Assembly (NCBI GenBank): GCA_003402735.1
Contig: QQNE01000036.1
Coordinates: forward strand, 1-39,305
DNA: 39,305 bases
Reading direction: 5' to 3'
From: Verrucomicrobiota bacterium
GTDB lineage: Bacteria; Verrucomicrobiota; Verrucomicrobiia; Verrucomicrobiales; DEV007
Shown here piece by piece: positions 7,211 to 15,415 of the stretch; positions within the stretch are counted from its first letter, which is position 1, and the number at the start of each line of letters is the position of its first letter. Under the pieces are notes generated by a model. That model made no database searches, had not been told where the DNA came from, and was given only the letters and a program-made list of their open reading frames with translations. A program made the position numbers and the translations under genes.

Positions 7211-8299
7211 ATGATCGAGACCCAAATCCTGGTTGATCTGGACGAACGTTCTTATCCGGTCGTCGTCGGGAACGCGTTGTTTGCCAAGATCGGCACCATC
7301 GCCCGGGGACTTCCTTCCACCCGGGGCCGCAAAGCCGCGCTGGTCACGGATTCCAACGTCGCCCCCCTGCACGCCGCCACCGTCACCGCCTCTCTGGAAC
7401 AGGCCGGATATGAGGTGCATCTCATCGTCGTCCCCGCCGGGGAAGCCTCCAAGTCGATGGAGGAGGTCACCCGCGTCTGCCGGGAACTGCACCGCGCCGG
7501 TCTCGATCGGGGATCGTTCGTGGCCGCGTTGGGAGGTGGGGTCGTCGGAGATCTGGCCGGCTTTTGCGCGGCAATTTTCAACCGCGGCATTCCGTTTCTC
7601 CAAATCCCCACGACCATCGTCAGCTTGGTGGACAGCTCGGTCGGAGGAAAAACCGGGGTCAATTTGGCCGAGGGAAAAAATCTGCTCGGAGCGTTTCACC
7701 AACCGGCTGCAGTGATTGGGGATATCGACGCCCTCAAGACCCTGCCGAAGCGCGCCTATCGCGAGGGATTCGCGGAGATCATCAAACACGGTGCGATCCG
7801 GGATCGCGGCATGCTGGACGATCTCAGCCGGTTCCGCGACAGCCTGGAAGGCATCGATGCCCTCATCGTCCGCAACGTGGGGATCAAGGCCGCCATCGTA
7901 AAGGAGGACGAACGGGAAACCACGGGCACCCGCGCCTTGCTGAACTTCGGGCACACCATTGGCCACGGGATCGAATCCGCCGCCAGCGGCGAGCTTCTCC
8001 ACGGGGAAGCGATCAGCCTCGGCATCAAGGCCGCCCTCGGACTCTCCGTCGCAAAAGCCGGGTTGCCCCGGGCGGAAGCAGATCAGGTGATCGATTTGCT
8101 CCGGGACTTCGAGCTGCCGCTGAGACTCGATGCCCGTTTTTCTGTCGACCAGATTCTGGTGAAGCTGGAGCGCGACAAAAAGTTCGTGGACGGGGCGATC
8201 CGCTTCGTCCTCTTGCGGGCCTTGGGAGACGCCTTCGTCAGCAAGGACGTCACCCGGGACGACATTGCCCGGGAAGTGCACCATCTGTTCGATGTCTGA
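7211..8299 (+). CDS. aroB: 3-dehydroquinate synthase
   Basis: AroB converts DAHP (3-deoxy-D-arabino-heptulosonate 7-phosphate) to 3-dehydroquinate, the second step of the shikimate pathway, using NAD and a divalent metal. The 362-residue product has the NAD-binding GGGVVGDLAGFCAA, the signature PTTIVSLVDSSVGGKTGVN, and the metal-ligand regions FAEIIKHG, GHTIGHGIE and LHGEAISLG, all intact. The length is normal for the family. The ATG at 7211 is chosen because homology starts at IETQILVDL; an in-frame TTG at 7163 would add an unconserved leader. The gene is 22 bp upstream of dprA and probably cotranscribed with it. The pairing looks positional and carries no obvious functional link. Confidence 0.96.
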   Translation: MIETQILVDLDERSYPVVVGNALFAKIGTIARGLPSTRGRKAALVTDSNVAPLHAATVTASLEQAGYEVHLIVVPAGEASKSMEEVTRVCRELHRAGLDRGSFVAALGGGVVGDLAGFCAAIFNRGIPFLQIPTTIVSLVDSSVGGKTGVNLAEGKNLLGAFHQPAAVIGDIDALKTLPKRAYREGFAEIIKHGAIRDRGMLDDLSRFRDSLEGIDALIVRNVGIKAAIVKEDERETTGTRALLNFGHTIGHGIESAASGELLHGEAISLGIKAALGLSVAKAGLPRAEADQVIDLLRDFELPLRLDARFSVDQILVKLERDKKFVDGAIRFVLLRALGDAFVSKDVTRDDIAREVHHLFDV

Positions 8300-8321
8300 G
8301 CGGATCCCCACTTGAAACTTC

Positions 8322-9413
8322 ATGGACGCCCGGACCGCTTACTTTGTGCTGGCCTTGCTTCCGGGGATCGGTCCCCGGCGGATCCAGGCCCTTCTTTCGG
8401 TGTTCGGCGGTCCCGAAAAGATCCTCACCGCCCCCGAGAGCGAACTTCGCAAAGTGGTCGGCGCAGCGTGCGCCACCGTCATCGCCCGTTGGAAGCGGGA
8501 AAGCGCCCACGAGGAGGAGGAATCGCTGTTGCGACAGCGCGGATGGAACTACCTGACCTGGGCGGATGACGCCTACCCGGCCCTTCTGCGGCAGATCCAC
8601 AGCCCCCCGCTCATGCTCGAGGTTTGGGGTGAGGTGCGACCCGAAGATTTTCCGGCGGTGGCGGTGGTGGGGACCCGGCGGGCGACGCCTTACGGTCGGG
8701 ATTGTGCTCGTCTCTTGACCCGCGGCCTGGTGGAAAGCGGCTACACCATTGTCAGTGGCTTGGCACTCGGAATCGATACCGTGGCCCATGAAGAGGCCAT
8801 GGCTTTGGGCGGTCGAACGCTGGCCGTCCTGGGAAGCGGTTTGGCGGATATCTACCCGAAGGAGAATCAGGCCCTGGCGGAGCGGATCGCGGGGCGTGGG
8901 GCGGTCCTCTCCCAATATCCCTGCCGCACCCAACCCGACGCCCGCCAGTTTCCCCAACGCAACCACACCGTGAGCGGAATGAGTCACGGTCTTCTGGTGG
9001 TGGAAGGGAACGCCCGCAGCGGATCCATGCTCACCGCCGTGGCAGCGATGGAACAAGGGCGCCAAGTCTTTGCCGTGCCAGGCCCCATCAACCGGCAAGG
9101 CAGCATCGGCCCGCACCGCCTCATCCAGGACGGGGCCAAGCTGGTGATGACCGTGGAAGACATGGTCTGTGAACTGCCCGCACCGACGCGAAGTCCGGCC
9201 GTTGCTGCGATCGAGCCCGCAGCGTTTCCGCCCGACCTCAACGGGGACGAACTAAAGATTTACGAGGTTTTGGACCTTGAGGGGCTCTCCATAGATTCCA
9301 TTGCGAAAAAAACCGATTTGCCCTCGGCTAGGGTGTCTTCTACTCTCCTGCGCCTCGAAATCCGGCAGTTGATTCGCAAAAACCCCGGAATGACTTTTTC
9401 CAGGCGCCATTGA
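8322..9413 (+). CDS. dprA: DNA-processing protein DprA (Smf)
   Basis: DprA binds incoming single-stranded DNA and loads RecA during natural transformation. The 363-residue protein has an N-terminal SAM/HhH-like region (LALLPGIGPRRIQALL). The Rossmann-fold core carries AVVGTRRATPYG, IVSGLALGIDTVAH, LGSGLADIYPKEN, FPQRNHTVSGMS, ARSGSMLTA and QVFAVPGP. A C-terminal winged-helix DML1-like domain (YEVLDLEGLSIDSIAKKTDL) follows. The central motif reads RNHTVSG instead of the commoner RNRIISG, a mild variation. No other competence genes are in the window, so natural transformation cannot be inferred from this gene alone. Confidence 0.95.
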   Translation: MDARTAYFVLALLPGIGPRRIQALLSVFGGPEKILTAPESELRKVVGAACATVIARWKRESAHEEEESLLRQRGWNYLTWADDAYPALLRQIHSPPLMLEVWGEVRPEDFPAVAVVGTRRATPYGRDCARLLTRGLVESGYTIVSGLALGIDTVAHEEAMALGGRTLAVLGSGLADIYPKENQALAERIAGRGAVLSQYPCRTQPDARQFPQRNHTVSGMSHGLLVVEGNARSGSMLTAVAAMEQGRQVFAVPGPINRQGSIGPHRLIQDGAKLVMTVEDMVCELPAPTRSPAVAAIEPAAFPPDLNGDELKIYEVLDLEGLSIDSIAKKTDLPSARVSSTLLRLEIRQLIRKNPGMTFSRRH

Positions 9414-9457
9414 TCTGACCCGCCTTCCGGCACGTTTCCTCCCTCGCAACCCGCCCT

Positions 9458-12040
9458 ATGTCGAAAACACTGATTATCGCAGAAAAGCCCAGTGTCGCCC
9501 TCGACCTGACCCGAGCCCTCGGCAAGTTGCCGGAAGTCGGAAAGTTTGAGAAAGTGGAAGCTTCCAAGCGGGACAGCTACCACGAAAGCGAGTCCTTCAT
9601 CGTCTCCTCGGCCATCGGTCACTTGGTGGAACTCTGCATGCCGAATCAACAGACGGGGGCCAAGCTCAAGTGGAGCTTCGAGCATCTGCCGATCATGCCC
9701 GAAAGTTTCGAGTTGCAGCCGATCGAGGATAGCAAACCGCGGCTGCAGATGCTGATCAAGCTCATGAAGCGCAAGGATGTCGGCACCATCATCAACGCAT
9801 GCGACGCCGGTCGCGAGGGGGAACTGATCTTCCGGTATCTCATCCAAATCGCCGGGGTCAACAAACCGATGAAGCGGATGTGGATGCAGTCGATGACCAA
9901 CCAGGCGATCGTGGACTCCTTCCGCAACCCGCGCAGCGATGAGGAGATGCTTCCATTGGCCAATGCCGCGATGTGCCGGTCCGAGAGCGATTGGCTGGTC
10001 GGCATCAACGGCACCCGGGCCATGACCGCCTTCAACTCCAGGTATGGCGGGTTCACCAAGACGCCGGTGGGCCGGGTCAAGACGCCAACCCTGGCCATTC
10101 TCGTGGAGCGCGAGAACCAGATCCTCTCCTTTGTCCCCAGGGATTACTGGGAGGTCCAGGCCGATTTCGCCGTGAACGCCGGGATTTACCAGGCCCGTTG
10201 GTTTGATGAGACCTTCAAAAAGGAGGAGGACGACCACGACCGGGCCGAGCGGATCTGGGACAAGGGCCTGGCGGATGCCATCGTCGCCCGTTGCCGTGGC
10301 AAACAAGGCGAGGTGGAAGAGAAAAAGAAACCTCGCAAGGAATCCGCGCCGCTCCTTTACGATCTGACAAGCCTGCAGCGAGAGGCCAACGGCCGCTTCG
10401 GATTCAGCGCCAAGCGAACCCTCGAGTTGGCCCAACGTCTCTACGAGAAACACAAGGTTCTCACCTACCCCCGGACGGATTCCCGCTATCTCCCGGAGGA
10501 TTACGTCGCCGTGGCTGCGGAGACCATGAAAAAACTCTCTGGCGGTGGCGCATCCCTGGGCGACAACGCCAAGCATGCCGGCAAAGCACTCGCCAACGGC
10601 TGGGTCCGGCCCAACAAACGAACCTTCGACAACACCAAGGTCAGCGACCACTTCGCCATCATTCCGACAGGTGAACTGCCCGGAAAACTCGACGACGTGG
10701 AATACAAACTCTACCAGATGGTGTTGCAGCGGTTCATCGCCGTCTTTTTCCCGGCGGCGGAATTCGAGTTGACCACGCGCATCACGCGGATCGCCCAGGA
10801 TGCCTTCAAAACCGAGGGCAAAATCATGCTCGCGGCCGGTTGGCGCGAGGTCTACGGCGGCGAGGTCGGTTCCGAGAAAGACAAGATTCTCGTTCCTGTG
10901 GGGGCCGCCGAGCGGGCCCTGGCGGAACGAGTCGAAACTGAGGCCAAAGTCACCAAGCCTCCGGCCCGTTACACCGAGGCCACGATCCTCTCCGCCATGG
11001 AAGGCGCCGGGAAACTGGTGGACGATGAGGAGCTGCGCGCCGCCATGTCGGAGCGAGGTCTCGGCACGCCCGCCACCCGAGCCGCCACTCTGGAAGGATT
11101 GATCGCGGACAAATACATCATCCGCAGCGAGAAAGAGCTGATCCCCACCCAAACGGGCCGCAAACTCATCGAACGGCTCCAGGAAATCGGCGTGGACATC
11201 CTCGCCTCCCCGGAGATGACGGGACAGTGGGAGCACAAGCTCAAGCGCATGGAACACGGCGAGTTGCGTCGCGACACCTTCATGTCGGAAATCCGCCGGC
11301 TCACCGATGACGTCGTAGCCAGGGCCAAGATTTCCGCACGGGATGCCAAGGAGAAAACCTTCGAGCCGCTCCAGGTCCCCTGCCCCATCTGCGGCACCAG
11401 CCCGTTGCGGCAGGAAGAGGGTTCCTACCGCTGCACCGGCTGCAAGTTCTCCATCTGGAAGACCATCGCCAGCCGTCCGATGGAGGAGAGCGAAATCGTG
11501 CAACTCCTCACCCGGAAATTTCTCGAACCACGGGATGGATTCCGCAGCCGCCGGGGCGATGAATTCACGGCCGCGCTCGAAATCGGGGAATCTGGCAAAG
11601 TCGGTTTCGTCACGGAAAAGAGCCAGGAGAGGGAACGCGAGGCCGGGGAGACGGAGAGGCAGGACAACGTGGTGGCCAAGTGCCCGATTTGCGACAGCAC
11701 CATCCACGATACCGACACCGCCTACGTCTGCCGGAACAACGCCCGAAACAAGTGCAAGTCCCGGCTTCCGAAGGAAATGTGCAAACGCCAGATCACGCCG
11801 GCGGAGGCCCGTGCCTTTTTCGAGGAGGGTCGCACCCCGCTGATCACTGATTTCATTTCGAAGCGCAACCGGCCGTTCAAAGCGCATCTCGTGTTGAACC
11901 GCGAGGGAAACCGCCTCTTCAGTTGGGAGTTTCCCCCGCGCGAAGGCAAGGGCGGCGACGAAGCGGGTGGCGGCGGGAAGGCCCCATCCAAGAAGGCAAC
12001 GCGGAAAGTGGCCCGGAAACAGGCCGCCAATCGGTCGTGA
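9458..12040 (+). CDS. topB: DNA topoisomerase III (type IA)
   Basis: An 860-residue type IA topoisomerase that relaxes or decatenates DNA by transient single-strand cleavage. It has an N-terminal Toprim domain (LIIAEKPSVALDLTRAL; metal-binding NACDAGREGELIFR). The central domain carries the active-site tyrosine Tyr337 in LTYPRTDSRYLP, with SDHFAIIPTG and GLGTPATRA further along. The C-terminal tail has two zinc-ribbon modules (CPICGTSPLRQEEG...CTGC, about residues 646-666, and CPICDST...C-x7-C, about 743-769) and a terminal topo-C repeat-like segment (FKAHLVLNREGNRLFSWEF). The basic C-terminal end (KKATRKVARKQ) probably aids DNA binding. Toprim, tyrosine and zinc ligands all appear intact. 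Confidence 0.95.
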   Translation: MSKTLIIAEKPSVALDLTRALGKLPEVGKFEKVEASKRDSYHESESFIVSSAIGHLVELCMPNQQTGAKLKWSFEHLPIMPESFELQPIEDSKPRLQMLIKLMKRKDVGTIINACDAGREGELIFRYLIQIAGVNKPMKRMWMQSMTNQAIVDSFRNPRSDEEMLPLANAAMCRSESDWLVGINGTRAMTAFNSRYGGFTKTPVGRVKTPTLAILVERENQILSFVPRDYWEVQADFAVNAGIYQARWFDETFKKEEDDHDRAERIWDKGLADAIVARCRGKQGEVEEKKKPRKESAPLLYDLTSLQREANGRFGFSAKRTLELAQRLYEKHKVLTYPRTDSRYLPEDYVAVAAETMKKLSGGGASLGDNAKHAGKALANGWVRPNKRTFDNTKVSDHFAIIPTGELPGKLDDVEYKLYQMVLQRFIAVFFPAAEFELTTRITRIAQDAFKTEGKIMLAAGWREVYGGEVGSEKDKILVPVGAAERALAERVETEAKVTKPPARYTEATILSAMEGAGKLVDDEELRAAMSERGLGTPATRAATLEGLIADKYIIRSEKELIPTQTGRKLIERLQEIGVDILASPEMTGQWEHKLKRMEHGELRRDTFMSEIRRLTDDVVARAKISARDAKEKTFEPLQVPCPICGTSPLRQEEGSYRCTGCKFSIWKTIASRPMEESEIVQLLTRKFLEPRDGFRSRRGDEFTAALEIGESGKVGFVTEKSQEREREAGETERQDNVVAKCPICDSTIHDTDTAYVCRNNARNKCKSRLPKEMCKRQITPAEARAFFEEGRTPLITDFISKRNRPFKAHLVLNREGNRLFSWEFPPREGKGGDEAGGGGKAPSKKATRKVARKQAANRS

Positions 12041-12069
12041 GCCTCCGGTCGTGAAAGAAGGGGAAGAAA

Positions 12070-12085
12070 AATCAAGATATTGGGT
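12070..12085 (-). promoter_or_regulatory. Candidate NrdR box 1
   Basis: The minus-strand 16-mer ACCCAATATCTTGATT matches 12 of 16 positions of the palindromic NrdR box (ACACAATATATTGTGT). It lies 65-50 bp before the nrdR start and pairs with a second box whose centre is 33 bp away, about three helical turns. Confidence 0.5.
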
Positions 12086-12102
12086 TCAATTTCGCATTGA
12101 CG

Positions 12103-12118
12103 CCCCAATATGTTGATG
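12103..12118 (+). promoter_or_regulatory. Candidate NrdR box 2 overlapping the nrdR promoter
   Basis: CCCCAATATGTTGATG matches 10 of 16 positions of the NrdR box and ends 16 bp before the nrdR ATG. A possible -10 (TATGTT, 12109-12114, with TTCAAT 18 bp upstream) lies inside it, so NrdR bound here would block transcription. This fits autoregulation. Confidence 0.5.
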
Positions 12119-12134
12119 GGAGTCTCAGCCATTG

Positions 12135-12635
12135 ATGCGTTGTTTGAAGTGTCAGAGCGTCGAGGACAAGGTGATTGACTCGCGCATGTCCAAGGACGGG
12201 GACCTGATCCGCCGGAGACGGGAGTGTCTTCAGTGCGGGCATCGGTTCACGACCTACGAGCAACTCGAGCAGACCGAATTGCGCGTCATCAAGCGGGACG
12301 GAACGAGGGAATCCTTCAGCCGCGCCAAGTTGCTCTCGGGTCTGGTGAAGGCCTGTGAGAAGCGACCGGTCTCGATCGATGTGCTCGAGGCGGCGGCGGA
12401 CTCCGTGGTGCAGGAACTTACCTCGACCGGCATGAAGGAGATCCCCACCCGCTTGATCGGCCCGATCGTCATGCGCGAATTGCAGCACATCGATCCCGTC
12501 GCCTACGTGCGCTACGCCAGCGTCTATCGGCAATTTGAAGCCGTGGGTGAATTTATCGACGAGATCCAATCCCTAGAGCGCCAGCCCAAGGCTCTCAAGG
12601 ACCAGCCCGAGCTTTTCGCTCCGATCACGAGCTGA
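12135..12635 (+). CDS. nrdR: Transcriptional repressor NrdR
   Basis: NrdR represses ribonucleotide reductase genes according to the ATP/dATP balance. The 166-residue protein has the N-terminal zinc ribbon (MRCLKCQ and CLQCGHRFTTYE, four Cys) followed by an ATP-cone domain. The ATP-cone opens with VIKRDGTRESFSRAKLLSGL and closes with DPVAYVRYASVYRQF. The length is normal. The ATG at 12135 is used; the TTG one codon earlier is less likely. Two NrdR-box-like palindromes precede it, suggesting autoregulation. No ribonucleotide reductase gene is present in the window, so its main targets lie elsewhere. Confidence 0.96.
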   Translation: MRCLKCQSVEDKVIDSRMSKDGDLIRRRRECLQCGHRFTTYEQLEQTELRVIKRDGTRESFSRAKLLSGLVKACEKRPVSIDVLEAAADSVVQELTSTGMKEIPTRLIGPIVMRELQHIDPVAYVRYASVYRQFEAVGEFIDEIQSLERQPKALKDQPELFAPITS

Positions 12636-12698
12636 GGAATTCCCCGCCAATTTTTTCCACGCCACACCCGCCCCAACACCCTAACAGACCCACAAAAA

Positions 12699-13259
12699 TT
12701 GATCTCGCTCGCCGAACAGTTGCCCGTTCTCAGGATGCCCCGCGGTGAAATCGTCCGCTATGAGGAATCCTGGTTCCTCGACATCATCCAGGAAGCCGCC
12801 CAGCGCGCCGGCATCAAGGATGTCTGGTTCGCTGAACACATCGCCAGCGGCATTGTGATTTACCTGCGCGAACGGTTCGCCCACACCTCGATCGGCATTG
12901 AGGAACTCTTCGAAAAGATTGCCCAAACTCTCCACGTGGTCGGGTTCCCCCAGATCGCCCGGGAATTGGAGCCGGTCGCTCCACCCGCAGTCGCAAGCCT
13001 GGATTCCCTCGCCGCCCAAGCCGGCAACGCCTATGAACTGAGTTTCTTTCAGTTGCTGGCCGAGGCCGTGCGCGATGCCCGGGCCCGGGGCTCCGTTCAG
13101 ATCCATTTCGCTGATCTCAGTTCCGCCGTGATCCGGCTCTGCCAGACCAAGCGCTGGGGGCGCCGCTGCGAGCGTCTCAGAGACGAGATCCTCACCTTCG
13201 TCTCCAATGAGCTTGGCGGTCGCGAGCCGGGCGGAAAATTCTCCGCCATCGTCTCCTGA
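12699..13259 (+). CDS. Unknown protein with an ATP-cone-like helical N-terminal region
   Basis: A 186-residue soluble protein with no signal peptide, membrane segment or catalytic motif that I recognise. Residues 13-95 (EIVRYEESWFLDIIQEAAQR, IKDVWFAEHIASGIVIYL, GIEELFEKIAQTLHVVGF) have a helix pattern resembling an ATP-cone without its opening KRDG hairpin. The gene follows nrdR, which encodes a true ATP-cone protein, by 63 bp. The second half (ELSFFQLLAEAVRDARARG, VIRLCQTKRWGRRCERL) is helical and basic. The frame opens with TTG at 12699; the ATG at 12735 is an equally plausible start and neither has a good Shine-Dalgarno site. The ATP-cone similarity is my own inference from pattern and should be tested. 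Confidence 0.6.
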   Translation: MISLAEQLPVLRMPRGEIVRYEESWFLDIIQEAAQRAGIKDVWFAEHIASGIVIYLRERFAHTSIGIEELFEKIAQTLHVVGFPQIARELEPVAPPAVASLDSLAAQAGNAYELSFFQLLAEAVRDARARGSVQIHFADLSSAVIRLCQTKRWGRRCERLRDEILTFVSNELGGREPGGKFSAIVS

Positions 13260-13281
13260 ATCTCCGGGGTCCGCGCCTTCC

Positions 13282-13626
13282 ATGACCATTTTTCAAAGGA
13301 TCATCGCCCGCGAAATCCCGGCGGATATCCTCCACGAGGACGACCGCTGCCTCGTCTTCCGGGATATCAACCCCCAGGCACCCGTCCATCTCTTGATTGT
13401 CCCGAAACCGCTCATCCCCCGAGTTGGCGAGGCCAATCCGGAGGACGAAGCTCTCCTCGGTCACCTGCTGCTGACCGCCGGCAAAGTGGCCACCGAACTG
13501 GGCATCAACTCCACCACCGAGGGCTTTCGCCTCGTCATCAACAACGGTCGGTCCGGCGGCGAAGCGGTTCCGCACCTTCACATTCACCTTCTCGCCGGTC
13601 GGCCCCTCGCCTGGCCTCCAGGTTGA
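13282..13626 (+). CDS. HIT-family nucleotide-binding protein (HINT-like)
   Basis: A 114-residue histidine-triad protein of the HINT branch, which hydrolyses phosphoramidate or similar bonds on AMP or GMP derivatives. The opening TIFQRIIAREIPADILHEDD, then CLVFRDINPQAPVHLLIVPK and NNGRSGGEAVPHLHIHLLAG, follow the family exactly. The histidine triad HLHIHLL is intact. It is near the typical length of 110-120 residues. The ATG at 13282 is chosen over upstream in-frame starts because it aligns with the family start. It is 22 bp downstream of the unknown gene and about 100 bp upstream of tRNA-Asn. Confidence 0.94.
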   Translation: MTIFQRIIAREIPADILHEDDRCLVFRDINPQAPVHLLIVPKPLIPRVGEANPEDEALLGHLLLTAGKVATELGINSTTEGFRLVINNGRSGGEAVPHLHIHLLAGRPLAWPPG

Positions 13627-13650
13627 TTGTCGATTCCCCCCAATTTTCCC

Positions 13651-13678
13651 TTGCATCCCGGCGGCATCGGCGCAAATT
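13651..13678 (+). promoter_or_regulatory. Possible tRNA-Asn promoter
   Basis: TTGCAT (13651-13656), a 16-bp spacer and the AT-rich CAAATT (13673-13678) form a weak sigma70-like pair about 50 bp before the tRNA. It is the only AT-rich pair in the interval, but the -10 match is poor. Confidence 0.25.
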
Positions 13679-13726
13679 CCGCTCCCTGCCCCTGTCCGGG
13701 GCTCCTTGTTCCGCAGGTTGTTTTGA

Positions 13727-13798
13727 TCCGGCATAGCTCAGCGGTAGAGCGGGTGGCTGTTAACCACTAGGTCGTAGGTTCGAATCCTACTGCCGGAG
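13727..13798 (+). tRNA. tRNA-Asn (anticodon GTT)
   Basis: A 72-nt cloverleaf. The acceptor stem TCCGGCA pairs with TGCCGGA, with discriminator G at 13798. The D-arm is GCTCAGCGGTAGAGC. The anticodon stem-loop has loop CTGTTAA, with GTT at 13759-13761. The T-arm is GTAGGTTCGAATCCTAC. CCA is not encoded. Its 3' end is duplicated at 15416-15438, marking it as an integration site. Confidence 0.96.
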
Positions 13799-13799
13799 T
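13777..13799 (+). repeat. attL-like direct repeat (tRNA-Asn 3' end)
   Basis: Twenty-three bases from the T-loop to one base past the discriminator are repeated exactly, in the same orientation, at 15416-15438. This is the classic footprint of a tyrosine-recombinase element inserted at a tRNA gene. Confidence 0.85.
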
Positions 13800-14126
13800 C
13801 TTCCTTCTTGTTCCGCCCCGGTGCTACAGCTTGCACCAGATTGCAGCTAAGTCCCTCATTTGGAGAGGGTTCCGACGAGGAATTCTTCACTCTTTCTGCG
13901 TCCGCTTGCGACACCATGCACACCTGAATGCCATCGCTTCGTGTGCTTTTTTGTGCGCCCGGTATCACAAGCTCAGCCGCAGATTACGATCCCCCCTCCT
14001 GCTCTCAAAAGAAGATGGTGCCCATCTTCTTTCGAAATCAGAAGGCGTCAGCAGTGAGGCGGGAGGAACGCGCCATCTACCGCTCCGCGAAAGGCGGTCG
14101 AGGGAACGCACCGGGATCCCCGATCC

Positions 14127-14513
14127 TCATGGCGGAGATATACCGGATGGATCAGGAATCGGCGGCCGGGCAACCCAGGTGCGATCCCGGAGCTGGATGG
14201 CTCTACCTTGCAAGTGGTGCTCTCCCACATGCTGCAGCAACCATTCCAGGCGTTCGAGGATCGCGGCGCGGTTGGGTTGCTTGACAGCGATCACGACGAC
14301 GCCGGCGTGATCCGGGAACTGCTGCGGCAGGGTGTGGTAGTAATCACGGTCGGTGGTCAAGATCACCGCACCGATCTCCCGGGCCAACTCCACCAGGACG
14401 GAGTCGGCCGCCCCGTGTTGACCTATGTCCCGGAAATCGTGGCCCTCGTGCCCGCACCGCTTCAGGATTTCCCCGGCTGCTCTCGGGAAATTCTCATCGA
14501 GGAGGAACTTCAC
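14127..14513 (-). CDS. DUF5615 PIN-like toxin
   Basis: A 128-residue protein of the DUF5615/Mut7-C-like PIN group. The N-terminal KFLLDENFPRA carries the first conserved Asp, and AVILTTDRDYYH carries the acidic pair near the centre. In this family these residues form a metal-dependent nuclease site; RNase toxin activity is inferred from related toxin-antitoxin modules. It starts with GTG at 14513, overlapping the stop of the upstream antitoxin by 4 bp (GTGA), which implies translational coupling. The C-terminal end (RTWVARPPIPDPSGISPP) is longer than needed for the fold and may be read-through into island sequence. It lies inside the tRNA-Asn island. Confidence 0.8.
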   Translation of the reverse strand: MKFLLDENFPRAAGEILKRCGHEGHDFRDIGQHGAADSVLVELAREIGAVILTTDRDYYHTLPQQFPDHAGVVVIAVKQPNRAAILERLEWLLQHVGEHHLQGRAIQLRDRTWVARPPIPDPSGISPP

Positions 14514-14734
14514 GCCGCCACGTAGCTGGACTCCTGGAAGTCGCTAAGCTGGCTCGCGAACTCCAAGGCGGCCGCAATGTCCTCTCTGGTGACGTTCGGG
14601 TAGTCTTCAAGCAACATCTCGACCGAATCCCCACCGGCTAGCGCCCCCAGAAGGGTCGAAACCAGCACCCGAGTCCCGCGGATCACCGGCTTCCCGTGGC
14701 ACACGCCAGGATCGATGAAGATGCGTTCATTCAT
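14510..14734 (-). CDS. DUF433 antitoxin
   Basis: A 74-residue DUF433 protein with the family core RIFIDPGVCHGKPVIRGTRV followed by LVSTLLGALAGGDSVEMLLE and YPNVTREDIAAALEFA, a helix-turn-helix-like small domain. In VapB-like pairs it is encoded just before a DUF5615 PIN toxin, neutralises it and may repress the operon; that is the arrangement here. The start at 14734 (MNERIF) matches the family length. An in-frame extension to 14797 adds no conserved sequence. It lies inside the tRNA-Asn island and is presumably its maintenance module. Confidence 0.85.
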   Translation of the reverse strand: MNERIFIDPGVCHGKPVIRGTRVLVSTLLGALAGGDSVEMLLEDYPNVTREDIAAALEFASQLSDFQESSYVAA

Positions 14735-15415
14735 CCTTATCACAATCGCCCCGGGAGATCCTTTGGTCAAGCCTGCCAAAGAAGTTTCCCGCTGCAAGCG
14801 GTTGTCCCCGACCGCCTACGCTTCGTCATGGTTGATCGCGCTGGAATCCCATCACGTTCTGCATCTCCGCAACGTGAGAGGAGGCACAGTCGATGCCGCC
14901 CATCGGCGATCACCGCTCTGCCCAGCCCTCCTTGACCAATCTTCCTTGATCCTACCCCGCTTACCTCCGCCCTTCTGATTCAAAGGACGCTCGCCCCGCC
15001 CGTAGCCCCAGGCCTCAATCTCCAACAATTGCCCGTTCGGGTAGACCGTCACCTCGCGCGGAATGTAACGATGCTTTTCCGGTTGGATCTCCTGCGGCGC
15101 GGCGCCACCATCACCGGAAAAGTCATGGGCATTCTCGCGATTCCCTCCTTGGAGCCAGTTCAGCCGACCGAACAGAACGATGCGGAATCCCGATGGCCGA
15201 AGATTTGGCCGAACTTCCTTCTTTGGGACGGCAAAACCTTGCGCCGGTGCGAGCAGTGCACCCGGATGAAGGCAAACTTTGCGGACCAGAGCGAGGATGG
15301 CGAGCCGAAGTGGTTCCGATAGAAATGGCCAGGCTACAACAACCTCGCGCAGCCCTTGTGCGTTGGTTTGTAACAACCCCGACTCGACTATCTGATAATC
15401 AGCTTCTTTATGGCT

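Noticed and set aside
9260-11887. 875-codon minus-strand open frame opposite topB
   Set aside because: It is the mirror frame of a gene with an intact catalytic tyrosine and zinc motifs. Its length is explained by GC-rich third positions.
13738-13968. Minus-strand ORF ending in SGSRIRTYDLVVNSHPLYR
   Set aside because: The C-terminal part is the reverse complement of the tRNA-Asn gene; such ORFs are common database artefacts and no protein is expected.
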